DNA of 64,000 nt from Psychrobacillus sp. BL-248-WT-3 (lineage in GTDB: Bacteria; Bacillota; Bacilli; Bacillales_A; Planococcaceae). The notes under the pieces are model-generated. The model made no database searches, was not told the DNA's origin, and saw only the letters and a program-made list of their open reading frames with translations. Shown in pieces: positions 27,140-34,909 of the stretch. The position numbers and the translations under genes were made by a program. The stretch spans positions 1-64,000 of the forward strand of contig NZ_JABAFC010000014.1 in the NCBI RefSeq assembly GCF_012843435.1. Direction: 5' to 3'. How positions within the stretch are numbered: position 1 is the first letter of the stretch; every line of letters begins with the position of its first letter.

Positions 27140-27703
27140 TTAGATTTTACCAACTAGGTCTAAGCTTGGAGTTAAAGTTTCGCCGCCTTCTTGCCATTTA
27201 GCTGGGCAAACTTCGCCTGGATTGTTGCGAACATATTGAGCTGCTTTTATTTTGTTTACTAACGTAGATGCATCACGACCGATACCACCAGCGTTAATTT
27301 CATAAGCTTGTACAATACCTTCTGGGTCAAGGATGAAAGTACCGCGCTCTGCTAAGCCATCTTCTTCATTTAATACATCGAATGCTTTAGAAATTGTGTG
27401 GGATGGATCACCAATCATTATGTATTCGATCTTGCCGATAGTATCGGAAGTATCATGCCAAGCTTTATGTGTGAAGTGAGTGTCTGTCGATACAGAGTAA
27501 ACTTCAACTCCTAAAGATTTTAATGTTGCATATTCATTTTGTAAGTCTTCTAGCTCTGTAGGACATACGAAAGTGAAATCTGCAGGATAGAAGCATACTA
27601 CCGACCATTTACCTTTGAAGTTTTCAGAAGATACGTCGATAAATTCACCTTGTTGAAATGCTTTTGCAGTGAATGGTGCAATTTCTTTACCTATTAATGC
27701 CAT
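27140..27703 (-). CDS. ahpC: Alkyl hydroperoxide reductase subunit C (peroxiredoxin)
   Basis: A 187-residue typical two-Cys peroxiredoxin that reduces hydrogen and organic peroxides in the cytoplasm. The peroxidatic Cys47 lies in [13 protein letters not shown] and the resolving Cys166 in GEVCPAKW. Its partner AhpF is encoded next. The upstream region carries a near-perfect PerR box just after a SigA-like promoter, so it should be induced by peroxide. Length and motifs are standard. Confidence 0.97.
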   Translation of the reverse strand: MALIGKEIAPFTAKAFQQGEFIDVSSENFKGKWSVVCFYPADFTFVCPTELEDLQNEYATLKSLGVEVYSVSTDTHFTHKAWHDTSDTIGKIEYIMIGDPSHTISKAFDVLNEEDGLAERGTFILDPEGIVQAYEINAGGIGRDASTLVNKIKAAQYVRNNPGEVCPAKWQEGGETLTPSLDLVGKI

Positions 27704-27757
27704 GATTTATAGCCTCCTATGTATTATTTATTATTTCTCATAAGTATTAAAATTATC

Positions 27758-27772
27758 TTATAATAATTCTAA
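27758..27772. promoter_or_regulatory. PerR box of ahpCF
   Basis: TTATAATAATTCTAA matches 13 of the 14 fixed positions of the PerR consensus TTATAATNATTATAA and lies just downstream of the predicted ahpC transcription start. Confidence 0.85.
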
Positions 27773-27783
27773 TGTATAGTTTT

Positions 27784-27812
27784 ATTATTCTATACATTTA
27801 GTTCTCAGTCAA
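27784..27812 (-). promoter_or_regulatory. Probable promoter of ahpC
   Basis: TTGACT (27812-27807), 17-base spacer, AATAAT (27789-27784), immediately upstream of the PerR box. Confidence 0.5.
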
Positions 27813-28073
27813 CCATTAAGGTATGAAAATAGTTGTTATCCAATACTCTGTTAATAATGTCCATAAAGAAGGTCTTTAACTTTATCGTAAACTCATGTCC
27901 CAAATATACAAAAAATTAGACCATTGGACTAACTATAGATTCCGTCTTCGCAAATTTTCTTAAACGATCTTATCTTGTTGCCTATTTCAATTAAGCAGCT
28001 TCGATATGAAAATAAGATGATACGATAAAGCATGTTACAATCATTGTATGAAGAATAGCTGGAGTGATTAAAT

Positions 28074-28703
28074 TTGAGTAAACGAGAACAACAAAAGCAA
28101 CAACGCCGTGAAAATATTATCAAGATTGCAACGGAGTTATTTTTGGAGCAAGGTATACAAACTATACAAATGCAAGATATCGCAACTGCTGCTGGCGTTG
28201 GAATAGCAACGTTATTCCGTTATTTTCCTAAAAAAGAGTATTTAGTGATAGCTGCTACAAATGCTATTACGGATAAAATGGCTACAGATGTAGGGGAGAT
28301 TGTGGAGCAAACAATCCCTGCATATGAAAAAATAGAGCAGATTTTAGATTATTATATAAATGTAACGAAGGATCCACAGCTACGTTTAGCGAAGTTTTTT
28401 GAGTCATTTGATTTATATGAAAAAATAGCGGAGGAATCACCTGATCAATATGCAGAATACTTATCTGCACGCAGCAAATTGGCAGGTATTTTATTAACAG
28501 TAGGTGATCAGGGCAAGCAAGATGGTAGTTTAAGATCTGATGCCGATTTGCAAGTATTTATGATGACGATGGTTCAAAATTTTAGTATATTCGCTTATAA
28601 ATCAAGGCTGACAAAGCATGATGCCTATCTTTCGTCGTTACTTACTGCAGAAAAACAATTATTAATGATGAAGGATGTTTTTTTACGTTACATCCGACCA
28701 TAA
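28074..28703 (+). CDS. TetR-family transcriptional regulator
   Basis: A 209-residue repressor-type protein: N-terminal helix-turn-helix (residues about 10-55, MQDIATAAGVGIATLFRYFPKKEYL) and a variable ligand-binding helical domain. It starts at a TTG with GGAGTG seven bases upstream. It is followed by an SDR oxidoreductase gene whose promoter overlaps a perfect 24-base dyad, the likely operator. The ligand is probably a small hydrophobic compound or the substrate of the SDR enzyme, which is inference. Confidence 0.9.
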   Translation: MSKREQQKQQRRENIIKIATELFLEQGIQTIQMQDIATAAGVGIATLFRYFPKKEYLVIAATNAITDKMATDVGEIVEQTIPAYEKIEQILDYYINVTKDPQLRLAKFFESFDLYEKIAEESPDQYAEYLSARSKLAGILLTVGDQGKQDGSLRSDADLQVFMMTMVQNFSIFAYKSRLTKHDAYLSSLLTAEKQLLMMKDVFLRYIRP

Positions 28704-28730
28704 TAAGTAACGGACTTAGGAATTGACATT

Positions 28731-28759
28731 TTGACAGTTAAGTTGTTTACTAGTAAGTA
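28731..28759 (+). promoter_or_regulatory. Promoter of the SDR gene
   Basis: TTGACA (28731-28736), 17-base spacer, TAAGTA (28754-28759), followed at once by the operator dyad. Confidence 0.6.
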
Positions 28760-28761
28760 TA

Positions 28762-28785
28762 AAAGTGATAGTCAACTATCACTTT
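28762..28785. promoter_or_regulatory. 24-bp dyad, likely TetR operator
   Basis: AAAGTGATAG-TCAA-CTATCACTTT is a perfect inverted repeat that would cover the transcription start of the SDR gene, directly downstream of a TetR gene. Confidence 0.75.
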
Positions 28786-28810
28786 ATATGAAACTTAGGA
28801 GGCCATTTAC

Positions 28811-29545
28811 ATGAGTCGTTTATCAGGTAAAGTTGCAATTATTACAGGAGCTGCGCAAGGTATGGGTGCAGCACATGCAAAATTATTCGTTGAGCACGGT
28901 GCAAAAGTCATTTTAACAGATTTAAATGAGGAAAAAGGAAATGCATTTGCAGCTGAGTTAGGTGAGAATGCTCTTTTTGTAAAACAAAACGTAACATCTG
29001 AAGAGGATTGGGCTACCGTTATTGCAAAAGCAGAAGAAGCTTTTGGTCCAGTAAACATTTTAGTAAACAATGCCGGTATTACAATGGCTAAAAATATGCT
29101 TGATATTACAGTAGAAGAATACCGTCGTATCGTGGATATTAACCAAGTTTCTGTTTTCTTAGGGATGAAAACAGTAGCAGCTTCCATGATGAAAGCTGGT
29201 GGCGGTTCCATCGTCAACATTTCTTCTATGAACGGCTTAGTTGCTGGGGCTGTTGGTTACACTGACACTAAATTTGCCGTACGTGGTATGACAAAAGCAG
29301 CTGCAATTAACTTAGCTCCAATGGGCATTCGCGTAAACTCTGTACATCCAGGTGTAATCGCTACACCAATGGTTGTGCAAGAAGATACAAAAGCAGCGGT
29401 TGAAGAATTCGCTAAACACATTCCTTTAAAACGCGTTGCACAGCCAGAAGAAGTATCTAATATGGTACTATTCTTAGCTTCGGACGAGTCTAGCTATTCC
29501 ACAGGTTCAGAATTTGTAATCGATGGCGGATTAACTGCACAATAA
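28811..29545 (+). CDS. Short-chain dehydrogenase/reductase
   Basis: A 244-residue classical SDR enzyme. Cofactor motif TGAAQGMG (12-19), NNAG (86-89), catalytic Ser138/139, Tyr150 and Lys154 (YTDTK), and the C-terminal IDGG. Asp37 after the second strand suggests NAD rather than NADP. Similar sequences are called 3-alpha/20-beta-hydroxysteroid or glucose-1-dehydrogenase-like, but the substrate is unknown. It lies behind a TetR gene and its operator. The ATG follows TTAGGAGGCC. Confidence 0.92.
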   Translation: MSRLSGKVAIITGAAQGMGAAHAKLFVEHGAKVILTDLNEEKGNAFAAELGENALFVKQNVTSEEDWATVIAKAEEAFGPVNILVNNAGITMAKNMLDITVEEYRRIVDINQVSVFLGMKTVAASMMKAGGGSIVNISSMNGLVAGAVGYTDTKFAVRGMTKAAAINLAPMGIRVNSVHPGVIATPMVVQEDTKAAVEEFAKHIPLKRVAQPEEVSNMVLFLASDESSYSTGSEFVIDGGLTAQ

Positions 29546-29551
29546 GATTTT

Positions 29552-29596
29552 AAAAGGTCGATTTTCTATTAATGTAGAAAATCGACCTTTTTTTTA
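29552..29596 (+). terminator. Terminator of the SDR gene
   Basis: Perfect 17-base arms 29552-29568 and 29575-29591 (AAAAGGTCGATTTTCTA and its complement) followed by a T run. Confidence 0.92.
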
Positions 29597-29959
29597 TTTA
29601 ATTTTCATTCCCAGTTCACCCTGCGATGAGATCAATGTCTTTATCTCGGTATTTAACTCTAGCCATTTTTTCACCCCTAGGTATTGTGAAAAAAACCTGA
29701 ATTATGTCATTCTATCCAATTTACCAACTTACTCATTATTTTATGAAGAACTACTAAGTAACAGTAGCTTAACAAAATTAGGACGCTTTTGAGGTTTATT
29801 GCAAAATTTATTAACATTGGAAGGGATAACTTGACCTATTTGGTCTCCGCTATCCTTTTTACTTCTGCTCCTCCAATTAAAATCATTACACCTGTGTCTT
29901 TTAACCAACCTCAAACTAAAAAATAGCATATTGGTAAAAAAACGATTGGAGTTGGTGGC
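29597..29959. other. Region without a recognised gene upstream of the staygreen ORF
   Basis: No start codon, promoter or conserved frame was recognised with confidence. A stop-to-stop frame in phase with the staygreen gene encodes about 45 residues (with FINIGRDNLTYLVSA and SAPPIKIITPV) and ends in a TAG about 30 bases before the staygreen homology begins. It may be debris of an older gene. Confidence 0.35.
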
Positions 29960-30421
29960 ATTAGTAAGTTAAATCCAGATAAACTCACTGTTGAATATCG
30001 AGATGGTGTTTCAGCTACAGGACCCATCATTTCCAGAAGTCACACACTGACTCACTCTGATTTCACTGGAGAATTATTCTTAACAATTGGAACACAATTT
30101 GCATGGGATAAAATTAATACTGAAATGAGAGACGAAGTACTAGGCGTTTGGAAAACACAAGGAAATAGTTTAAATTACAACGTATATCTATATCTAGATA
30201 AAGAAAATCACGACTTAAGTGCAGCAACAAAGCGGAATGAAGTTTTTAGGCGCGAATTACCACTTGCATTAACAACCATTCGATATGGCGATAGGTTTTT
30301 ATTTGACCTATACCCAAGTTTAGATTATGCCTTAATAATCGTTAACTTTATGTCCATTTATCCGTCATTATTTAAACAGGAGGTTTGGGGTACCTTTAGC
30401 AATTACTCCATAACACTATAA
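29960..30421 (+). CDS. Staygreen (SGR)-family protein without a normal start codon
   Basis: The frame 29960-30421 encodes 153 residues with the staygreen pattern: SKLNPDKLTVEYRDGV, the signature TLTHSDFTGELFLTIG, RDEVLGVWK, FRRELPLALTTIRYGD and EVWGTF. Plant SGR removes magnesium from chlorophyll; bacterial homologues in non-photosynthetic species have magnesium-dechelating activity in vitro but an unknown natural role. The homology begins exactly where an ATT occupies the expected ATG position (29960-29962), eight bases after GGAG. The first in-frame ATG (30125) would remove the signature motif. Either the gene uses ATT or its start has been lost. The rest of the frame is intact. Confidence 0.7.
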   Translation: MSKLNPDKLTVEYRDGVSATGPIISRSHTLTHSDFTGELFLTIGTQFAWDKINTEMRDEVLGVWKTQGNSLNYNVYLYLDKENHDLSAATKRNEVFRRELPLALTTIRYGDRFLFDLYPSLDYALIIVNFMSIYPSLFKQEVWGTFSNYSITL

Positions 30422-30483
30422 ACAAATAACTTGAATACCTACCGACCTTAATATGGAAGCTTCATACAACTCGTTTACGTTTA

Positions 30484-30521
30484 AACCACCAAAACATGTT
30501 GGATCAATATTTTTGGTGGTT
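30484..30521 (+). terminator. Hairpin after the staygreen gene
   Basis: Arms AACCACCAAAA (30484-30494) and TTTTGGTGGTT (30511-30521) followed by CTCTTATT; a weak T tail. Confidence 0.55.
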
Positions 30522-30654
30522 CTCTTATTAAATAAGTGCGATTTGTATAAATCGAATGTGGCCTCATTTTTATGTATTCTATACACAGAATACATAATTA
30601 GTAACGATATCACGGATTGCTATGCTATATTATATAAGTAATAAACAACTCTCG

Positions 30655-30683
30655 TTGACACCGAATAATGGTAACTTTAGATT
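30655..30683 (+). promoter_or_regulatory. SigA-type promoter of the orphan transcript
   Basis: A perfect TTGACA (30655-30660), a 17-base spacer and TAGATT (30678-30683), with no open reading frame downstream. Confidence 0.6.
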
Positions 30684-30689
30684 AGGCAA

Positions 30690-30777
30690 ATTAGCATTAT
30701 TGGGTGCCAAACCCATTAGAGTTCTTCAGGAACAAAGAATTCTACCGCAGCATCTCCTTGTGAGATGCTGCTTTTTT
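30690..30777 (+). ncRNA. Candidate orphan small RNA of about 88 nucleotides
   Basis: Between a good promoter and a strong terminator lie about 88 bases without a reading frame. They fold as three hairpins: TGGGT/ACCCA, AGAGTTCT/AGAATTCT, and the terminator GCAGCATCTC/GAGATGCTGC with six T. It does not look like 6S, tmRNA, SRP RNA or a known riboswitch, and the next gene downstream is on the other strand. It is therefore a candidate trans-acting or sponge RNA. Confidence 0.55.
30747..30777 (+). terminator. Terminator of the orphan transcript
   Basis: Perfect ten-base arms GCAGCATCTC (30747-30756) and GAGATGCTGC (30762-30771) followed by six T. Confidence 0.9.
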
Positions 30778-31010
30778 GTTTCTTAATTTTGAATAGGGAT
30801 TTCCCATTTCAAGAGGAATTTATATTCCTTTAATGACTGGTATACTAATACTGTTAAATTGTTACCAGCTAGAATATTGCGACAATATCGTTCTAGTTTG
30901 TTCTTTTAGAAATAATATACTTCTCCCTATCACAAATTCAGTCTAGATATTGAAAAAATTTCTTAAGTTTAGTGAACGGTCTATCCTTCAAACATTAAGA
31001 GCACTGATAA
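30778..31010. other. Intergenic region downstream of the histidine kinase gene
   Basis: An imperfect dyad near 30873-30900 (CTAGAATATTG with CAATA...TTCTAG) is the only structure seen. No gene or clear terminator for the kinase was recognised. Confidence 0.3.
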
Positions 31011-32075
31011 TTAAGTATCCAAGGGTATACAGCCTTTTAAGTATGCTCCACCTTTTGGGTGATTTCCTACAACTAGGTCCCCGCCATGCTGTTTAATAAT
31101 TCGCTGAGAAATAGTTAATCCTAATCCGGCTCCTCCAGTTGAGCGATTTCTTGATGCTTCCCCTCGATATAGCGGTTCAAAAACTCTTTGCAGATCCTCT
31201 TCAGAGAACCCCTCCCCTGTATCTTGTATCGTAAAGATCACAAAGGTTTCATTTCTATTGCAATTGATATAAATTTCACCATTTCTAGGTGTATGTCTGA
31301 CCGCATTATCTATTAAGTTATTCAATGCTCGCTCTAATAAGTGTGAATCGCCCTTAATATTACAATCACTTGTCAAATTATTTACAATGATAGAGATATC
31401 CTTTTGCTCAGCCCGAGGGCTTAAGCTTTCAATCGATTTCTTGAGAACAAGTATCAGATCAACCCTATTTTCACCACGTACCATTTCTTGGTACTCTGTC
31501 TTCGCAAACGTGAAAAGCTCCTCTACAAGTCGGTCCAACTGTGCTGACTTCTCCTTACAAACTGCCAAATACTTTGCTTTCTTTTCAGGCGAATCAGCAA
31601 TACCTTGCTCTAGGCCGTCTAAATAACCCCGTAAGGCAAATAACGGTGTCCGTAAATCATGCGCAACAGCAGCAATCACAAACCTCCGTTCATCTTCCAA
31701 TTCAACTTGTTTATCAAAAGATTTTTTTAAACTATCGACCATTACATTAAACCCATCATGGACTTCAGCAATTTCTGAAATCTTTGAAGAAGGGATTTGG
31801 ATATCCAAATCTCCATCTGCAATTTGGCGAGCACAGAGGCTCATTTTCTCTAAAGGGAGGAGAATATATCTTCGCATTGTATAGGCCACAATCAAAAAGG
31901 CCAATAGTAGACCCGTAATTCCCGCAACTATTTGTGTAATTTTTGACTTGGTCGGAATTCCAAGATTGAATGACTTTGTTTCAAGAAAATGCCCACCTAC
32001 ATAAAATATCCACGGGAAAATAAGTATAATTAATAAACTAAGAATGGTAAATTTACGAATGCGAATAGTTTTCAC
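31011..32075 (-). CDS. Sensor histidine kinase with a short extracytoplasmic loop
   Basis: A 354-residue kinase: transmembrane helices at about 9-27 and 48-67 with only about 20 residues outside, HAMP (68-120), HisKA with the phospho-acceptor His139 in AAVAHDLRTPLFALRGYL, and a HATPase domain with N-box LNNLIDNAVRHT, DTGEGF and GAGLGL. The tiny outer loop suggests sensing within the membrane or through a partner protein. It overlaps the response regulator gene by 23 bases. The divergent small SHOCT membrane protein is a candidate partner, which is inference. The signal is unknown. Confidence 0.93.
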   Translation of the reverse strand: MKTIRIRKFTILSLLIILIFPWIFYVGGHFLETKSFNLGIPTKSKITQIVAGITGLLLAFLIVAYTMRRYILLPLEKMSLCARQIADGDLDIQIPSSKISEIAEVHDGFNVMVDSLKKSFDKQVELEDERRFVIAAVAHDLRTPLFALRGYLDGLEQGIADSPEKKAKYLAVCKEKSAQLDRLVEELFTFAKTEYQEMVRGENRVDLILVLKKSIESLSPRAEQKDISIIVNNLTSDCNIKGDSHLLERALNNLIDNAVRHTPRNGEIYINCNRNETFVIFTIQDTGEGFSEEDLQRVFEPLYRGEASRNRSTGGAGLGLTISQRIIKQHGGDLVVGNHPKGGAYLKGCIPLDT

Positions 32076-32757
32076 TTTTTTCTCCTTTGAAGCGATAACC
32101 TATACCCCATACGTTAACTATAAATTGGGGATTATTCGGATCAGCTTCAATTTTCTCCCGAAGTCGGCTTAGATGGACACGAATAGTATGTTTATCACCA
32201 ATCCCTTCCCAAAATTTTCCGAGTAATTGATCATATGAAAAAACATATTTTGGATGTTCCGCGAACAGTTGCAGCAAATCATACTCTTTCGGAGTCAGTG
32301 ATATGGATTGCCCATCTATAAATACTTCTCTTGTGGACAAATCCAATAAGAGACGTCCATAATCTAAGACCTTTCTGAATTCTTGCTTAGAACTGGATCG
32401 CCTTAATACAGCCTTTACTCTTGCAACAATCTCTCCCGGCGAAGCAGTTTTGACTATATAATCGTCTCCTCCAAGTGCTAATCCACGAATTTTATCTACG
32501 TCATCACTCAGAGCACTTAAAAATAGAATTGGCACATTACTTTCCATACGGATCTGCCGACATAACTCAAAACCATTTTGACCCGGCATCATGATATCTA
32601 GGACGAGGCAATCAATTGTACTTTGTTTCAGGGCGACGAGTGCCCAATTAGTGTCATAAGCCGTTTTCACATAAAAGCCTTCATTTTCTAAGAAATCTCT
32701 CAATAGTTCAACAATGCTAATGTCATCGTCAACGACTAAAACCGTATATCTTTCCAT
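32053..32757 (-). CDS. OmpR-family response regulator
   Basis: A 234-residue regulator: receiver domain with acidic pocket D10-D12, phospho-acceptor D54 and switch Ser81, then a winged-helix DNA-binding domain (about 130-230, LTPKEYDLLQLFAEHP). The usual Lys-Pro after beta-5 reads K103-T104 (YIVKTASPGE), lacking the cis-proline. The ATG at 32757-32755 follows GGAAAGGTGG; a longer reading adds an unlikely leader. It pairs with the overlapping kinase gene. Two TTGTGAT direct repeats 11 bases apart in the divergent region are a candidate binding site. Confidence 0.93.
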   Translation of the reverse strand: MERYTVLVVDDDISIVELLRDFLENEGFYVKTAYDTNWALVALKQSTIDCLVLDIMMPGQNGFELCRQIRMESNVPILFLSALSDDVDKIRGLALGGDDYIVKTASPGEIVARVKAVLRRSSSKQEFRKVLDYGRLLLDLSTREVFIDGQSISLTPKEYDLLQLFAEHPKYVFSYDQLLGKFWEGIGDKHTIRVHLSRLREKIEADPNNPQFIVNVWGIGYRFKGEKSENYSHS

Positions 32758-32866
32758 TACGAAAATTCCACCTTTCCTCAGACGACTCCCATAGATACCA
32801 ACTAACAAAATTAAAATATAGTTTTAGTTTATCACTTTTACATTAAAGAATAAGTTTTCCGATGGA

Positions 32867-32884
32867 TTGTGATGATTTTGTGAT
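32867..32884. promoter_or_regulatory. 11-bp-spaced direct repeat, possible response-regulator site
   Basis: TTGTGAT occurs at 32867-32873 and again at 32878-32884, a spacing of one helical turn as used by OmpR-family dimers, in the region between the regulator gene and the SHOCT gene. Confidence 0.4.
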
Positions 32885-32949
32885 TGTTTCATACCCTCTT
32901 TTGAGACATTCAAAGGTTATTCTTTCATTGTGGAGCTATCATCATCTAT

Positions 32950-32977
32950 TTGAAATACTCCACACTTTAACTATATT
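32950..32977 (+). promoter_or_regulatory. Probable promoter of the SHOCT gene
   Basis: TTGAAA (32950-32955), 16-base spacer, TATATT (32972-32977), ending 16 bases before the start codon. Confidence 0.5.
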
Positions 32978-32993
32978 AAGGGAGGATTTACAA

Positions 32994-33200
32994 ATGGGTA
33001 TTGAAGATCAAACTTTCTCATTCTTTCCATTCGGTGCTTTGTTTTGCCTTACACTATTCTGTATTGTAGCGGTTCGCATATACGCAATACGCTGTCGTTA
33101 TATGCATTCCAAGCAAATTGACCGTCTTAAAGACCTTGTAATTGAGGGGGACCTAACTGAGTCGGAATATCAACGACTGAAAAATTTACTTACAAAGTAA
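32994..33200 (+). CDS. Small membrane protein with SHOCT-like C terminus
   Basis: A 68-residue protein: one transmembrane helix (about residues 10-30, FFPFGALFCLTLFCIVAVRIY) followed by a basic stretch and a SHOCT-like two-helix motif (QIDRLKDLVIEGDLTESEYQRLKNLLTK, quoted by its key parts IDRLKDL, GDLTESEY and RLKNLL). The ATG at 32994 follows GGGAGG; the longer upstream reading has no ribosome site. It is divergent from the two-component genes and has a promoter of its own. SHOCT motifs are thought to mediate oligomer formation; the role here is unknown, but regulation of the neighbouring kinase is possible. Confidence 0.75.
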   Translation: MGIEDQTFSFFPFGALFCLTLFCIVAVRIYAIRCRYMHSKQIDRLKDLVIEGDLTESEYQRLKNLLTK

Positions 33201-33242
33201 AGACATTATCGAATAAAAATCATTTTAAATGGAGGTAATATT

Positions 33243-33938
33243 CTGTATATCCAAATTGTATTGTTTGATGGATTTGATTTATTAGACGTTATTGCACCTT
33301 ATGAAGTGTTTACTGCTGCAGCGATGTACGCAAATGAAGACATCACCGTTCAACTCGTTTCTCCTGAAGGGGAACGAATGGTACCAAGCGGGGTAAATCA
33401 CTTACCTATTCAAGCTAGCGGTAAACTTGATATAAACAGTAAAGGAATTATTCTTATTCCAGGAGCATTTAGTTCGGTTCACGAGGATGGACCAGATTCG
33501 AGCCCAGCTAAATTACAACAAGCAACGGAAACAGAGTTAAGTAATTTACTCATTGAAGCTATTAAGAAACCAGATCTATTGCTTTCAGCAGTTTGCGGTG
33601 GTTCTCTCATTTTAGCAATGGGTGGATTGTTAGAAGACCGGCATGCTGTTACCCACCACATGGGGATGGGGCTTTTAAGTACTACAAATGCGATTCCGGT
33701 TAATGCTAGAATTGTAGATGATGGTAATATTGTTACTGGCGGTGGCGTTACTTCGGGACTCGATGTTGCCCTTTACCTAGTTGAGCGAGAATTAGGTCCC
33801 CGTATAGCACACGCAGTGGAGCAACTGTTAGAGTATGAACGCAGGGGTACGGTTTGGAGAGCAGAGGGAGATGTACCGAGAGAAAATCAACAAAAAAATA
33901 TAATTAAACCGACAAGTAATGAGGCCTTAACTGAATAA
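33243..33938 (+). CDS. DJ-1/PfpI-family protein, apparently starting at CTG
   Basis: A 231-residue protein of the DJ-1/PfpI (GATase1-like) superfamily. The conserved Glu20 (APYEVF) and nucleophile Cys118 (SAVCGGSLILA) are present, followed by HHMGMG and GGGVTSGLD, a pattern like isonitrile hydratase and related enzymes. The first beta strand (YIQIVLFDGFD) is only complete if translation starts at CTG 33243-33245, which has GGAGGT six bases upstream. A TTG at 33261 would cut the strand and has no ribosome site. It lies 42 bases after the SHOCT gene, probably in the same transcript. Substrate unknown. Confidence 0.82.
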   Translation: MYIQIVLFDGFDLLDVIAPYEVFTAAAMYANEDITVQLVSPEGERMVPSGVNHLPIQASGKLDINSKGIILIPGAFSSVHEDGPDSSPAKLQQATETELSNLLIEAIKKPDLLLSAVCGGSLILAMGGLLEDRHAVTHHMGMGLLSTTNAIPVNARIVDDGNIVTGGGVTSGLDVALYLVERELGPRIAHAVEQLLEYERRGTVWRAEGDVPRENQQKNIIKPTSNEALTE

Positions 33939-33986
33939 ATTTTATAACACGTAGCGTTAAGATGGAAATTCAACAAATCCTTAATT

Positions 33987-34036
33987 AAAATAACCACCTA
34001 AAACGCTGATAAATTAACGTTCTAGGTGGTTATTTT
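33987..34036. terminator. Bidirectional terminator between DJ-1 gene and rlmH
   Basis: Perfect 14-base arms AAAATAACCACCTA (33987-34000) and TAGGTGGTTATTTT (34023-34036), with further pairing inside. Confidence 0.88.
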
Positions 34037-34047
34037 AAAAACCTCAT

Positions 34048-34527
34048 CTATTTATGATACGGTTCACCCTTCATAATTCGAAATGCTCGGTAAATCTGCT
34101 CCACTAAAACGAGCTTCATAAGCTGGTGTGGTAGAGTCATTTTGGAAAAGGATAACTTTTCGTCGCTTCGCTTCATAACTTCTTCATGCAATCCTAGAGA
34201 ACCACCTATTACAAAAGCTATTTTGCTTCTTCCATAAGTCATTAACGACTCGATATCTGCAGCAAGCTGTTCAGAGGTTTTCATCTTTCCTTCGATAGCT
34301 AAAGCGATGACATATGTGTCTGCACCGATTTTTGCTAGGATACGGTCTCCTTCCTTCTTCTTTACGATTTCCATGTCTGCCTCGCTCAGATTCTCAGGAG
34401 CTTTTTCATCTGCTACTTCGACAAGATCTATTTTTGCATAGCTTCCCAGTCTCTTTGTATATTCTTCAATCCCCATTTTCAAGTATTTTTCCTTCAGCTT
34501 ACCTACTGATATAATTTGTATATTCAC
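34048..34527 (-). CDS. rlmH: 23S rRNA pseudouridine-1915 N3-methyltransferase RlmH
   Basis: A 159-residue SPOUT-class methyltransferase. The SAM-binding knot is visible (FVIGGSLGL around residue 104-112, and the C-terminal [21 protein letters not shown] region with YRAFRI). It methylates pseudouridine 1915 in helix 69 of 23S rRNA on the 70S ribosome. The length is identical to the family norm of 159. It follows the CxxH gene and lies beside a DnaA-box cluster, as its homologue yydA does in B. subtilis as far as I recall. Confidence 0.97.
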   Translation of the reverse strand: MNIQIISVGKLKEKYLKMGIEEYTKRLGSYAKIDLVEVADEKAPENLSEADMEIVKKKEGDRILAKIGADTYVIALAIEGKMKTSEQLAADIESLMTYGRSKIAFVIGGSLGLHEEVMKRSDEKLSFSKMTLPHQLMKLVLVEQIYRAFRIMKGEPYHK

Positions 34528-34596
34528 AGGTTATCCACCTTTACATTTCATTTACAAACAAGTTATTAACAACACTTATCCACATATCCACAACAC

Positions 34597-34782
34597 TTAT
34601 CTACATGTTGTGTCGTCATTTTCATGAGCCACAAGATATATTGCAGAATTGTTACAATAGGTACAACTTGTGGATAACTGTTTTTCCTCATTTATTTTCT
34701 CCATCACTGGGAATGTTTTTTCCTCTGCTACAAAGATATCTAAAGCGTGATTTATATGGGTTTCGCAACTGAATATTCTCAC
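34597..34782 (-). CDS. CxxH/CxxC small protein (YyzF family)
   Basis: A 61-residue protein with the metal-binding pattern C6-ET-H9 near the N terminus and C-TY-C near residue 40, then NNSAIYLV, matching the CxxH/CxxC family that is found next to rlmH in many Bacillales. It probably binds zinc; its function is unknown. It starts at a GTG with AAAGGGAG six bases upstream. The gene overlaps several DnaA boxes of the surrounding cluster, so DnaA binding may affect its expression. Confidence 0.87.
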   Translation of the reverse strand: MRIFSCETHINHALDIFVAEEKTFPVMEKINEEKQLSTSCTYCNNSAIYLVAHENDDTTCR

Positions 34783-34863
34783 TATTTAACTCCCTTTCTC
34801 TTTAAAATTACTTAACATAGTTATACACATTTTTTCTATTGTTATCCACAGTCTATTTTAACA

Positions 34864-34909
34864 AAGAAAAAACGAGTAGGAAAGACAAGCTTTTCTTTCC
34901 ATACTCGTT
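34864..34909 (-). terminator. Terminator of htrC
   Basis: Long arms 34871-34885 and 34894-34909 (one bulge) followed on the minus strand by TTTTTTC, just past the htrC stop. Confidence 0.85.

Noticed and set aside
28731-28785. Reading the dyad before the SDR gene as a transcription terminator of the TetR gene
   Set aside because: It has no T run on either strand and sits at the transcription start of the next promoter, so an operator is more likely.
28807-29220. Minus-strand frame of 137 codons opposite the SDR gene
   Set aside because: Antisense shadow of a conserved enzyme; Ser/Phe/Ala-rich sequence without domain features.
30422-30654. Short frames between the staygreen gene and the small RNA as a gene
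   Set aside because: Two complementary frames of about 62-65 codons have no ribosome site or recognisable pattern and cover a hairpin.
32862-32993. Longer N terminus for the SHOCT membrane protein
   Set aside because: It would cover the promoter and the possible regulator site, and the internal ATG has a far better ribosome site.
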